This document shows, one piece after another, positions 37,646 through 46,905 of a stretch of 47,045 nucleotides of DNA. The stretch covers positions 1 to 47,045 of the forward strand of contig CASICJ010000022.1 in assembly GCA_949373085.1 (NCBI GenBank), written 5' to 3'. The number at the start of each line of letters is the position of its first letter. Position 1 is the first letter of the stretch. The stretch is from an uncultured Verrucomicrobiales bacterium (GTDB lineage Bacteria; Verrucomicrobiota; Verrucomicrobiia; Verrucomicrobiales; Akkermansiaceae). The position numbers and the translations under genes are program-made. The notes below the pieces were generated by a model. It ran no database searches and had not been told where the DNA came from. It saw only the letters and a list, made by a program, of their open reading frames with translations.

Positions 37646-40600
37646 CTATAGCGAAGTCTGGAGGTCTTGCAACCATGCACCACCACCTGGAGTTTCAATA
37701 CGGACCCGATCCCCGGTTTTGACGACAAGCTTCTGAATCCCTTTTAACTCCTGCCACTGCCCGTCACGCAAGAGTAAATTACGCCCAGGAAGACCATTAG
37801 GGCGCGGAATAAGCTCACGCCGCTGAGTGAGTAGCGACACAGTGGTTTCCTCCAAAAACTCGATCTCCCTGACCAAACCATCGCCACCCATCCACTCACC
37901 GTGTCCACCGGAACCTCGACGGATACCGAACTCACGAACCCGCACAGGAAACCTCTCCTCAAGAATTTCTATATCAGTGATAGCTGTATTAGTCATATGA
38001 ACGTGACATCCACTTCTCCCATGCCAACCCGGACCAGCCCCCGCTCCGCCACCGATTGTTTCATAAAATCCAAAGTGCTCATTTCCAAAGAGGAAATTAT
38101 TCATCGTGCCCTGCCCATTGGCCTGTAAGCCAAGAGCTTCTAAAAGAACATCGACAACTCTTTGGCTGGTTTCAACATTACCACCAACTACAGCTGGACA
38201 CGTTTTAGGGTCGCGCGTGAGCGGTGGGTCCAGAATACCCGATTCGGTTATGATCTCGACTTGATCAAGAAGCCCTTCATTTAAGGGGATATCCGTCTTC
38301 ACCCACAGTCTTAAGGCATATAGCACCGCACTTCTAACAATCGCCGGAGTGGCATTCAAGTTACCTGAATGGACGCCAGCCGAGCCCGAAAAATCTACCA
38401 CTAACTTTTCATTCTTCGATATCTTCACCCGGATTAGCGAACCGTCATCCATTTTGTCTTCCGCGCTTGTCTCCGCAAATCCCTCCAAGGCCCTAGCAAG
38501 AAGTACGGAGGATCGGCCATAAAGACCATTCATGTGAAAAACCATAAGCTCTGCCGAAGACTGCCCAGCAATTTTCCTCAGCGCTTTCACCCCATACCGA
38601 TTAGCCGTAACTTGCGCCTTTAAGTCCGCCAAATTATCGGCAGGCGATCGAGATTCTTTAAAAAAATCATCTCCAATGGCTTCTATTGAAGTCGGAGGAA
38701 TCACGATTCCTTCCTCAGCAAGGCAGCAACCATCCGGAGGCATCGAACCCGGAGTCTTTCCTCCAATTTCAGCATGATGGGCCCGATTAGCAACAAATCC
38801 GAGTAATTGATCTTTAACGAAGACTGGGCTAATCACAGTCACATCAGGCAAATGAGACCCTCCAAACGCTGGGTGATTAACAACTACTGAATCACCTTCC
38901 TTCCACATTCGGCTGGCAGACACCTTTCGAACACAAAGTCCAAGGGCACCCAAATGAACTGGAATGTGAGGCGCATTTACTATCAAACGGCCTTCAGCAT
39001 CCAAAAGGGCACACGAGTAATCGAGTCGCTCCTTGATATTTGTCGATAGCGCAGTCCTCCTTAACAACTCCCCCATTTCTTCCACCACACCCTCAAACCG
39101 ACGCCGGAAGAGTTCAGCTTCGACAACCGCAAGAGCCCTTCCTTCTGATTTATTCCGACCTTCCCAATCCAAGCGTATCGAGCCACGTGTCCCCCGATAA
39201 ACCCGCCAACCCTTTTCGAGTAGGAGGGTGGAAAACCCATCTTGCTCAAGAGTCAATTTCTCCACTAATTCTCCTCGTTCAAAATATTCGAAGTCCAAAT
39301 CGGCCGATCTACCCACCAGCTCCAATCTCAAGGCAACCCACTCGATTTCGCGATCAACCGGGCGATTATCACCATATAGTTCGCGATATCTCGTCTCGAA
39401 AGCCTTTCTCAGTTCAAACTCAGAAATATCCTGACCGGCCTCAATTTCGATACTAGAATCCTGGCCTTTTAACCTGAGCTCAAACAAACTTCGATGAACT
39501 CTGCGACCTTCCCTCAACTGGTCCAATTCCTCACCAACCGAACTATCTAATATTTTTAGAACTTGCTTTACTTTGATCTCTCTATCCGCGGCTTGATGCA
39601 ATCCCCAAGCGCTAAGCAGGCCCGCGTCAGCGGGAATAAGAATCTTCTTCATGCCAAGTTTTCTAGCCAGTGCACAGGCGTGTTGAGGCCCGGCGCCTCC
39701 AAAAGCTACGAGAGTGTGATCTCGGCAATCATATCCCTCCCGAGTTGAAACCTGCCGAAGCGCTTCCGCCATGTGGCCAATCGCTATCTTTCGAAGACCC
39801 TCCAAAAGTTCCACCCTATCTACTTCTTCTCCGACTTCCTGAATTAATTCATCCAACCTTCCTTCAGCCGCAGTCCGATCCAGCGGAATGTCAGCGCGGG
39901 CTTCATCCATAAACTCCAAAAGCAAATTCACATCGGTCACCGTAAGTGGACCACCACATCCGTAACAAGCTGGCCCTGGTGAACTTCCGGCACTTTCCGG
40001 ACCTACTTGCAGCCCACCATTTTTCCACTGACAAATTGATCCACCTCCGGCTGCCACGGTCTCAATCTTCACCGCCGGCGCTAGAACCTTTACTGGACCG
40101 ATCTCTTGTTCGTAACGAAACCCAGGTTCACCAGCAATCCGGGCCACATCTGTACTTGTCCCACCCATATCAAAAGTCAGAACGTGCTTCAGGTCACAGG
40201 CCCGCGCAAGCGCCGCCGCCCCAGCGATTCCACCCGCCGGTCCGCTAAGCAAACTATCCACAGGACGAAATTTTTCGGCAGATTTCAACTGCCCGGAACT
40301 TGTCATCAGCGAGAGGGAAACTCCAGGAAGGGCATTTTCAAGAGACCGGAGAAAACCTCCCATCACCGGCGTTAGATAGGCATTAGCCACAGTAGTTTCC
40401 ATTCTGGGCCATAGCCGAATCATGGGCGCAATTTCGTGGGATACACTTACCTCAGTGAATCCGCTGTTGCGTAGAATTTCAGCAACCCGTTTTTCATGAT
40501 CCGGAGCCACATCCGCATGAATCATCGCAACCGCCAAAGCTTTTGCCGCCCCAAGATCATCAAACTCTGATTCATCAAGAGGTTCCAATTCCCGACCCTC

Positions 40601-41167
40601 CCGGTCTAAACGTCCGGTCACCCCAATCACCCGCTTGGTCACTGGAACCGAAAAAGAAGGTGATAATTCAAATAGATCAGGCCGACGTTGATCTCTGACT
40701 TCCAATAAAGACTCAAAACCCTTCGATGTATAAAGATCAACCGGAGTTCCTTTCCCCTCTAGCAATGCATTTGTTCCTCGAGTCGTCGCTACCCTCAAAT
40801 CGCCTTCGGGGAAATCAGAACCTGGCGCAGTACCGGTCAGAAGACGAGCAGCAACCACCGAAGCGTCTTCACCGGAGACTAACTCAATAATTTGACCCAA
40901 TTGGAACTGACCTTTGACCTTAATCTTCCCGCGATTGGGCACCGACTCAGTAATCAGGGCCCCATCAACCGAAAAGCCCTCAAGTCCTCGATCATGATCA
41001 GAGAGAGACCGATCACAAACTAACCACCCGTCCTCGATGGAAACCACCGAAGTCCGAAGAATCCCGGAAGAAAGAACCTTGCATCGAATCTGTAACCCTG
41101 CCGGAGTTAATGCCCACCCGTCGGCAAATGTTCCACCAACGTCGATCCGAATCTGCCAACTTGCCAT
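37646..41167 (-). CDS. 5-oxoprolinase-type hydantoinase, HyuA-HyuB fusion
   Basis: 1173 residues forming a HyuA-HyuB fusion like OplAH. The HyuA half (1-650) has RIDVGGTFADGWAL, ATTRGTNALLEGKGTPVDL, LTFDMGGTSTDVARIAGEPG and ETVAAGGGSICQWKNGG. The HyuB half (690-1173) has LFRRRFEGVVEEMGELLRR, MFNNFLFGN-like NNFLFGNEHFGFYETIGGG and GIRRGSGGHGEWMGGDGLVR. The family splits 5-oxoproline or hydantoins with ATP; fused forms are usually 5-oxoprolinases, which recycle 5-oxoproline to glutamate. Whether the substrate is 5-oxoproline or a hydantoin is not decided by sequence. A glutaredoxin gene follows 8 bp later. Confidence 0.9.
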   Translation of the reverse strand: MASWQIRIDVGGTFADGWALTPAGLQIRCKVLSSGILRTSVVSIEDGWLVCDRSLSDHDRGLEGFSVDGALITESVPNRGKIKVKGQFQLGQIIELVSGEDASVVAARLLTGTAPGSDFPEGDLRVATTRGTNALLEGKGTPVDLYTSKGFESLLEVRDQRRPDLFELSPSFSVPVTKRVIGVTGRLDREGRELEPLDESEFDDLGAAKALAVAMIHADVAPDHEKRVAEILRNSGFTEVSVSHEIAPMIRLWPRMETTVANAYLTPVMGGFLRSLENALPGVSLSLMTSSGQLKSAEKFRPVDSLLSGPAGGIAGAAALARACDLKHVLTFDMGGTSTDVARIAGEPGFRYEQEIGPVKVLAPAVKIETVAAGGGSICQWKNGGLQVGPESAGSSPGPACYGCGGPLTVTDVNLLLEFMDEARADIPLDRTAAEGRLDELIQEVGEEVDRVELLEGLRKIAIGHMAEALRQVSTREGYDCRDHTLVAFGGAGPQHACALARKLGMKKILIPADAGLLSAWGLHQAADREIKVKQVLKILDSSVGEELDQLREGRRVHRSLFELRLKGQDSSIEIEAGQDISEFELRKAFETRYRELYGDNRPVDREIEWVALRLELVGRSADLDFEYFERGELVEKLTLEQDGFSTLLLEKGWRVYRGTRGSIRLDWEGRNKSEGRALAVVEAELFRRRFEGVVEEMGELLRRTALSTNIKERLDYSCALLDAEGRLIVNAPHIPVHLGALGLCVRKVSASRMWKEGDSVVVNHPAFGGSHLPDVTVISPVFVKDQLLGFVANRAHHAEIGGKTPGSMPPDGCCLAEEGIVIPPTSIEAIGDDFFKESRSPADNLADLKAQVTANRYGVKALRKIAGQSSAELMVFHMNGLYGRSSVLLARALEGFAETSAEDKMDDGSLIRVKISKNEKLVVDFSGSAGVHSGNLNATPAIVRSAVLYALRLWVKTDIPLNEGLLDQVEIITESGILDPPLTRDPKTCPAVVGGNVETSQRVVDVLLEALGLQANGQGTMNNFLFGNEHFGFYETIGGGAGAGPGWHGRSGCHVHMTNTAITDIEILEERFPVRVREFGIRRGSGGHGEWMGGDGLVREIEFLEETTVSLLTQRRELIPRPNGLPGRNLLLRDGQWQELKGIQKLVVKTGDRVRIETPGGGAWLQDLQTSL

Positions 41168-41204
41168 ACCTCAGTTTTGTTCCCCAAAATCAGCTCAGGA
41201 AAGA

Positions 41205-41969
41205 TCAATCAATTTGCGAAATTTCCCGCGCAACAATTGTCAAAATCTCACGAACACCCGGGTGATAATCACCCTTATAAAAAACAACTAGAGTCGTCGC
41301 TTGACCATGAATCAATTCAACAGAAGCTTCCTTTGAGACTACAAGTAAATCAGCACTATGGCCAAGGTCGTTCAGTCCATTACGCAGAACGCTGAGAGCA
41401 GCACGCTCGGCCCGTCCAAGTAATTTCACACTCACGATCCCGGCAAGCTTTGATGCCCGTCTTAGAATCTCATTACGATCCAAATCATGCGCAACTCCGA
41501 AAATTGCTCGTAAAACCAATCGTCGCTCCTCAACAGATTGGGGCGGCGAAACTAGATCTGGCGATATTGAAATATCGGCCTCAGTAGCACGCTTGGGTGC
41601 TGATTGTCCGAAAGGAGCAGGCATCACAAGCGGGTCATGCTTATCTCGCTTAGAAATCTTCGAGACAAATTTCGGAGCACCACCCAATTTGCTTGGAATT
41701 GCAAATCCTTCCATGGGCTCTAATAAACGAATTGAGGAATCTTCTCCCTCTTCTATAAGAAGATCAATATCTTTTGAAAAAGCTGGCAGCGAGATCTTTT
41801 TCCGTTGCCTCTCCTCCGGAAACCGATCTCCTTGTATTTCGCTCGCTTTTTCCTGCTGAAACGGCGGCAGGCTCTGCGGCTCCTCAAATCTTTGCTTGAA
41901 GGGAGTTTTCAACAGCTCGGATGGATCACCCGGCGCAGCTTTGAACGAATTGGAGGGATCAGATGTCAT
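41205..41969 (-). CDS. Protein of unknown function with disordered N-terminus and small C-terminal domain
   Basis: 254 residues; not recognised. The first 135 or so are Pro/Lys/Glu/Ser-rich and probably disordered. The C-terminal 115 residues look globular: LVLRAIFGVAHDLDRNEILR, RASKLAGIVSVKLLGRAERA, VELIHGQATTLVVFYKGDYH and VREILTIVAREI. The alternating helix-strand pattern with two Val-rich strands suggests a small alpha/beta fold; resemblance to roadblock-like or ACT-like folds is only impressionistic. It has no signal peptide or membrane helix. It lies between def (27 bp upstream) and the HyuAB gene (37 bp downstream), all on the same strand. Confidence 0.7.
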   Translation of the reverse strand: MTSDPSNSFKAAPGDPSELLKTPFKQRFEEPQSLPPFQQEKASEIQGDRFPEERQRKKISLPAFSKDIDLLIEEGEDSSIRLLEPMEGFAIPSKLGGAPKFVSKISKRDKHDPLVMPAPFGQSAPKRATEADISISPDLVSPPQSVEERRLVLRAIFGVAHDLDRNEILRRASKLAGIVSVKLLGRAERAALSVLRNGLNDLGHSADLLVVSKEASVELIHGQATTLVVFYKGDYHPGVREILTIVAREISQID

Positions 41970-41996
41970 AGTAAAAGAAAGTTAAGTTTCACACCT

Positions 41997-42539
41997 CTAC
42001 ACAACCAAACGCTTGAGCTTACGCTTGATTGACAACTTGGCTGCAGTCGGCAAACGGTCTACAAAAAGAACTCCATTTAGGTGATCTGTTTCGTGCTGAA
42101 TGGCACGAGACAACAAGCCATCGGTTTCCACAAGAATCTTGCGACCATTGAGCAACTCAAGAGTTGCTTTAACCTGAGCCGGGCGGCGAACCTCCGCATT
42201 GATCCCCTCAATACTAAGACAGCCTTCAGTTAGCGACTCTTTCTCACTCCCAAACTCAAGTGATGGATTAACAAAAATCAACGGCATAAGATCATCGAGA
42301 GAACTTTCTTCTCCGTCGACTTTCAAAAAGGAAATGCATTCGGGATCATGGGACACATCCACCACAGCCATTTGAATATCACGATTGACTTGAGGTGCAG
42401 CAAGCCCCACGCCCTGAGCCTGTACCATCGTCTCAATCAAATCTTGTCCAAACTCTTTAAGTTCGTCGGTCACCTCGGTAACCTTGCGGCATTTTTTACG
42501 GAGAACCGGATTGCCGTATTGGGTAATTTCAAGAATCAT
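41997..42539 (-). CDS. def: Peptide deformylase
   Basis: 180 residues with all three motifs: GVGLAAPQ (43-50), EGCLSIEG (105-112, metal Cys107) and QHETDHLNG (148-156, metal His149 and His153, catalytic Glu150). It removes the formyl group from N-terminal Met of new proteins. A slight insertion (ISFLKVDGEESSLDDL) sits between motifs 1 and 2. The C-terminus is basic (LSIKRKLKRLVV). It begins 2 bp after the exbD-type gene, which shows tight co-transcription with the TonB system genes; deformylase is more often next to fmt. Confidence 0.96.
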   Translation of the reverse strand: MILEITQYGNPVLRKKCRKVTEVTDELKEFGQDLIETMVQAQGVGLAAPQVNRDIQMAVVDVSHDPECISFLKVDGEESSLDDLMPLIFVNPSLEFGSEKESLTEGCLSIEGINAEVRRPAQVKATLELLNGRKILVETDGLLSRAIQHETDHLNGVLFVDRLPTAAKLSIKRKLKRLVV

Positions 42540-42541
42540 AA

Positions 42542-43010
42542 TCAGGGATTTTTAGACGAAAAAGGAGCGCTTGTTGATTGAGGTCTTTCGACCAAGTAGT
42601 AAATTTCTTTCTCGGTATAACCGGCGTCAATAGCCGCACTATGAGCCTTTAGAATCGACTGGAATGGGCAGTCCTTATCTACTCGAAGAGCAAGTTTCAA
42701 GCCAGCCCTCTCTTTAAGATTGGCAATAAGGTATTCCTTTAACAAGCCAGGAACCACCTGGGTCCCATCAAGTTCAGCACTGCCATCTTTAGCCAGCGCC
42801 AAGGTAGACCGGGTTTGCTTGGTCGTTGTAACCTTCATCGAATGTGCGGATGGCAGCGAGACCTGAATTTCAGGTTTGAGCCTCTTTTTTTCGAAGTCAT
42901 CCGGATCCTTCATCGTCACAATGAAAAAAAATAAAAGCGTTACCAATATATCAATCAAGGGAACGATCGAATATTGTGGGGGGCTTTCTGGCTATACGAT
43001 TAAATTCCAC
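42542..43010 (-). pseudogene. exbD: ExbD/TolR family protein of the second Ton set, one frameshift
   Basis: Two frames join into one ExbD. A GTG start (43010) gives (M)EFNRIARKPP; after dropping one C from a run of six (42978-42983) it continues as QYSIVPLIDILVTLLFFFIV, the ExbD helix with its conserved Asp, and then the periplasmic domain to KEIYYLVERPQSTS. The total is about 155 residues. The homopolymer position and perfect resumption of the motif make a sequencing error likely, so the gene is probably intact in the organism. It begins 10 bp after the exbB-like gene and ends 2 bp before def. Confidence 0.82.
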
Positions 43011-43020
43011 TCAAAAAAAA

Positions 43021-43670
43021 TTACGATTTATCGCGAAAGAAAACGTGTTGATGACAGGCCGAAACCACCCGCCCCAACAATACTTCTAGCCGCGCTGAAA
43101 ACAGCTCGATTTTTCGGCTAAACACACCTTGAGCGATGACCGCGGGAACAGTAATTGCAATCCCTACAATAGTCGTACTGAGCGCGGTCGCGATACCGGC
43201 GCGGATTCTTTCGTTATCCTCCAAATCAGAGAATGCAATGACCAATCCACTGGCAGTTCCCAGTAATCCAAGGAGGGGTGAAATCGTAATAATGACATCG
43301 AGAACCGACATCCCCGCATTCATGCGGGACGATTTCTTCTCGAGCAGGACGACTGCACGGCCTCCTGAACTTCACCCTGTGTTTTCCCGGCATTTCCGAG
43401 AGCAACCGAACAGAGACGTGAAAGCGAGTTTTCCTCGCGCGCAAATTCATTTTGTAAATTACTAAGCGTTCCTGCTTCAAGATGCTCTTCGAACCGCTCA
43501 ACCTTCTCGCCCCCAGTTCATCAGGGACGATTCGTGAACGCTTCAGGCTGATCGATTTCAGCAAGATGACGGTCAAACCAACTAGAGAACATATCCCAAG
43601 GTAGGATCATAAAGAACCCCCCCCCTCTAAAAAAGTCCCACGTTGTTTCAAGTGCTTCGGAAAACTCCAT
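43021..43670 (-). pseudogene. exbB: MotA/TolQ/ExbB family protein of the second Ton set, several frameshifts
   Basis: Combining frames gives about 215 residues: MEFSEALETTWDFFRGGG, FFMIL then LGICSLVGLTVILLKSISLK (first helix), EKVERFEEHLEAGTLSNLQN and REENSLSRLCSVALGNAGKT (cytoplasmic loop), LEKKSSRMNAGMSVLDVII, SPLLGLLGTASGLVIAF and GIATALSTTIVGIAITVPAV (the two conserved ExbB helices). At least three breaks occur, near 43608, 43510 and 43345. The paired helices are perfect, so the breaks are probably errors. It lacks the long N-terminal signal of the other ExbB and is closer to plain TolQ/ExbB. It lies between tonB and exbD. Confidence 0.8.
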
Positions 43671-43679
43671 ATTTTTTAC

Positions 43680-44837
43680 TTAATGATAATTAAAAGTGAC
43701 GATGATCTCCAAGGGATCGCCTTCGAGTTCCTTGATAACATCTTTTGGCATCTTCGGAATATTGATCCCGCCAAGGGCTCGTAAGATCATTCCCCATTGA
43801 GTCCCTGACGCCCCCCACTATCGCCATTTGTTTCTGACGTGACACCTTTCCACCTTTATTCACCACAAAGTAAAGGGTCACATTACCAGGGGCAAGAAGC
43901 GAACGATTACTGATGTTCTCCATCTGCCAAGCCGTTTCGAGCTTTTTGAAAATCTCCCCTTGATACCGGCCAATCGCCGTATTGGTAACATTGAGCGAAC
44001 CCTTGCCATTCCGCGCTGATTACTCCTGCGATGCGGGTCTTTCGAGAGCGGGGAGTAAAGCCACCGCTCTCTTCAGAGGCTTCACGCTGATCCTTTGCAG
44101 AGCGCGTAGGCAGAGTCTCTTCGTTCTTCTTAGTGTCCGGCGTGACCTGTTCTTTCTTCCGCTCATCGCCCATTTCTTCCTCCAATAATGCCAGAGTCTC
44201 TTCGATGGAGGTCAATTCATTCTTTGGGCTGGAGGGCATTGCCGCCTTGACTGGCTCGACTGGCTCGACTGGCTCGACTGCTGGATCTTTCAGAAGCGGT
44301 TTAGCGTCACCCGGTCATCTTGGCGGCTTCTTGATTGATACGCTCTTTCCCCTTTTTCCAAAATCTACTGAATCTTTTACCCCAGTATTCTTACCCACTG
44401 CATCTCCTTTAGCAAAATCGGAATCAAAGGTTTTAGGATCATTTTTGGGATCTTCATTTCCAGAGAGAGCCGCTCTATCGTCCTCACCAGCAACTACTCT
44501 TTCATCGCTTGTCGCGGTTGTATTACGCTCACCAATCAAATCTGTTTCTTTGGGAGGTTCTTCTGATCCTGACCCTCATTTGTCCGAAAAAAAGACTGAA
44601 GGCAGCACTTGTTCCTCGGCTTCTTCTGACTGCTCAGTTTCTATTGGAGACAACCGATATTCCGGCAGGCTCATCATAAACCATCTGCATTTTAATCAAT
44701 TCAGACCTTGGCTCAGATTTCTTTTCCTCATAATCAATCCGCGCTGAGAATAAATTTGAGGCCATGAGTATGACGAAGAGGAAAAACAAGCCGATGTGCG
44801 CCCATGCCGCTATCAGCAAAGCAAAGGACGAGATCAC
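43680..44837 (-). pseudogene. TonB-like protein, multiple frameshifts
   Basis: The frames give a typical TonB layout. A GTG start (44837) leads to SFALLIAAWAHIGLFFLFVI (single membrane anchor). A long charged linker follows, with PVEPVEPVEPV repeats and many Asp/Glu/Lys. The C-terminal domain (RNGKGSLNVTNTAIGRYQGE, IFKKLETAWQMENISN, GNVTLYFVVNKGGKVSRQ) ends at a TAA after DVIKELEGDPLEIIVTFNYH. Breaks lie near 44640, 44585, 44310, 44010 and 43810. TonB spans the periplasm and pulls on outer-membrane receptors using the ExbB-ExbD motor, whose genes follow immediately (9 bp). The C-terminal domain resembles the TonB/TolA C-domain broadly, so TolA-like is an alternative. Confidence 0.75.
44249..44280 (-). 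repeat. 9-bp tandem repeat in the tonB linker
   Basis: About 3.6 copies of gactggctc on the plus strand. Read on the minus strand it codes for repeated Pro-Val-Glu, the Glu/Pro repeat typical of TonB linkers. Unit length keeps frame. Confidence 0.75.
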
Positions 44838-45168
44838 GTCGGCACATCAGACTATTCATCAGGACGGGAGTAGTTTCGCCCCAAGTCATAAAAAAAACAA
44901 CCTCTTAGCCCACAAGGTTATACGATCCAACCACTTGTTCAAAAAAGACTTGGGGATTAAAACTGACCAAATCATCTAATCATCAAGGGGAGATCCACGT
45001 AAGTTCCTCTTTAGGACTTAGTAACCTAGCCCACTGGTTATGTTACCTGACTGGACCGTAAAAGAAGCTTCCGCACCGCTCTCGTGAGACCCTCGCTTAC
45101 CTGACCCTTTTTCGGCTTCTACTAAGACGGCCACCATTAAGCACTTTTCGTCCTTGAAGGAAATCTAC
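44838..45168. other. 331-bp non-coding stretch between the ABC permease and tonB genes
   Basis: No convincing coding frame was seen on either strand. It holds short hairpins: AAGTTCCT/AGGACTT (45001-45019, one bulge) and TAACC/GGTTA (45022-45040) nested with GTAAC/GTTAC (45021-45046). As it lies upstream of the minus-strand tonB-exbB-exbD run it probably carries that promoter and leader. No cobalamin riboswitch box was recognised. The region is in the error-rich end of the window, so small indels may hide features. Confidence 0.5.
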
Positions 45169-46015
45169 CTAGGTCTTGAAGTCTCTCGATTCGAATACAA
45201 TCCACCCCATAATGAAAAGACTCACACATAGCCCCATCAAAATAGAGTAACTTTCCACAATTCGTTCCCAAGGAACATTTTCCTGCAAAACATAAATCAG
45301 TTTGCCATTCGGAAGGTAATGAAGACGTCTTTATGATTGGCCAGAAAGGGGATGTTCCTGCAAAAACGAACTCAATAAAGAACACACTCAAGGCCATCAC
45401 AGAGGCAGCAGCTGGCTTAATCTTTAGACAGGAAAAGAAGAAGCCCAAAGAAGTCACTACACACATACTCAGACCCATAAAGCAGGCCCCGGTAAAAAGC
45501 CGCTGAAATGCTTCATCACGTTCGGGATAGACGGCCAGAATATACATCTCAGGATTCCAAACGAATAATCCTCCTTCACTCCCCATAGCAAACAAAGCCA
45601 TTCCATAACCCAGTTAGCCCCACAAAAATCACAAAGGTCACTGTGTAAATAATAACCGCACAATATTTGAGAACTAGAATCCGCAACCGTGAAACTGCCG
45701 CGATAACACCATCCGCATGTTCCCATCCTCCGTTTCTTTGGCAACAATATCGCCAGCAACCAAGGCGAAATAAATCGAACCTAGTAAAAACATACTGATC
45801 CCATAATCCAATAAGTTGCTGTTAGTGATGACGAGAGAAGCTCAACCGGGATGAAGTTTCGTTTCGCCAGATCCTCGAATTGTTCGCGCCCCAACATAGA
45901 TCCACAGAGAGAGGAGCAGGGCTTCGAAGATCAAAAATACGACATATCCAATGTACGTCCTTTTGCGGGCAAAAAGCTTTTTAAGCTCACCTTGTAATTG
46001 CCGAAGAAAGGTCAT
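45169..46015 (-). pseudogene. ABC-2 type transporter permease, multiple frameshifts
   Basis: Frames combine into about 280 residues of an ABC-2 permease: MTFLRQLQGELKKLFARKRT then GYVVFLIFEALLLSLWIYVG (first helix), FLLGSIYFALVAGDIVAKET, a linker EDGNMRMVLSR, KYCAVIIYTVTFVIFVGLTG, FMGLSMCVVTSLGFFFSCL, AASVMALSVFFIEFVFAGT and the end LHYLPNGKLIYVLQENVP then FIMGWIVFESRDFKT before a TAG. GD(I/F)VAKETEDG is a hallmark of this group. With the ATPase it forms an exporter whose substrate is unknown. Its start overlaps the ATPase stop by 4 bp (ATGA). Breaks lie near 45845, 45700, 45600 and 45330 and are probably sequence errors. Confidence 0.75.
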
Positions 46016-46905
46016 GGTTTACTCATATTGTTATGTTCCAAATAGACATCTTCTAATGAACGCCTGACCGGTGTTACTTCACTAACTTCAGCGCCCCGCT
46101 CAACTAAGGACCGCACCACATCGGAGACCTCAGTCCCCTCAGGAAAAAACCCACCGCTCTTCGCCCATTTTCTCTCCTTCAAAATTACCTAGGACACTCC
46201 TGAGAACCTCAGGTGGCTTCGCTTGCAACCTCACCCCCGGCCGATCGTCCCTGAGTTCATCTACCGCTCCCTCATAAACCAATTCACCAGCCCGATAATT
46301 GCAACCCGATCGCACATCTGCTCCACCTCTGATAAAAGGTGCGAATTGAAAAGAACGGTAATCCCCCGCTCTTCTCGAAGACCCAAAATAAAATCGCGAA
46401 ACCATTTTTATACCCTCAGGATCAAGCCCATCGGTCGGCTCGTCCAATAAAAGAATTTCCGGCTCTGGCAGCAACGCCTGCGCAAGAGCTAAGCGCTGTC
46501 TCATCCCGTGGCTGTAAGCTCCAACCCTTGAATGAATGCGGTCCTCTAAACCCACCCGTTCAACCACCTCCCTCGCCGCGGCCTTGTCGAAGCGCCCGCT
46601 TAAACCCACTAATACTTTGAGGTTATCCCAACCCACTCATATAATCGTAGAATGCTGGGGCCTCAAAAATCGAACCCACCTTACGGAGCGCCTCTTGCGG
46701 CTTTTTTCGGACCGAGATATCACCGATAAAAACCTCACCACTTCCAGCAGCCACCATACTAAGAATAATTCCAAGCGTGGTACTTTTTCCTGCTCCATTG
46801 TGACCGAGAAGACCATAGATCTCTCCACGATCGACCTCAAAAGAGACGCCCTTTAAAGCGTCTTTCCCTGCGAATTTTTTTAGTGAGATTTTGAACCTTC
46901 AGCAT
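46012..46905 (-). pseudogene. ABC transporter ATP-binding protein, frameshifts
   Basis: MLKVQNLTKK, then after one base (A-run near 46882) FAGKDALKGVSFEVDRGEIY, Walker [25 protein letters not shown], a break near 46637, [12 protein letters not shown], signature [16 protein letters not shown], Walker [14 protein letters not shown], and after further breaks EDVYLEHNNMSKP at the C-terminus. It is the CcmA/NatA-like ATPase of the ABC-2 exporter encoded next (4-bp overlap). All nucleotide-binding motifs are intact. At least four breaks occur within under 900 bp, like the neighbouring genes, so the gene is probably functional in the organism. The start (46905) overlaps the stop of an upstream gene. 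Confidence 0.82.

Noticed and set aside
44249..44280. Short direct repeats as a CRISPR-like array
   Set aside because: Repeats are 9 bp, contiguous and code for Pro-Val-Glu in the TonB linker.
44838..45168. Cobalamin riboswitch ahead of tonB
   Set aside because: A CCCACTGG stretch drew attention, but the B12 box and the rest of the aptamer were not found.
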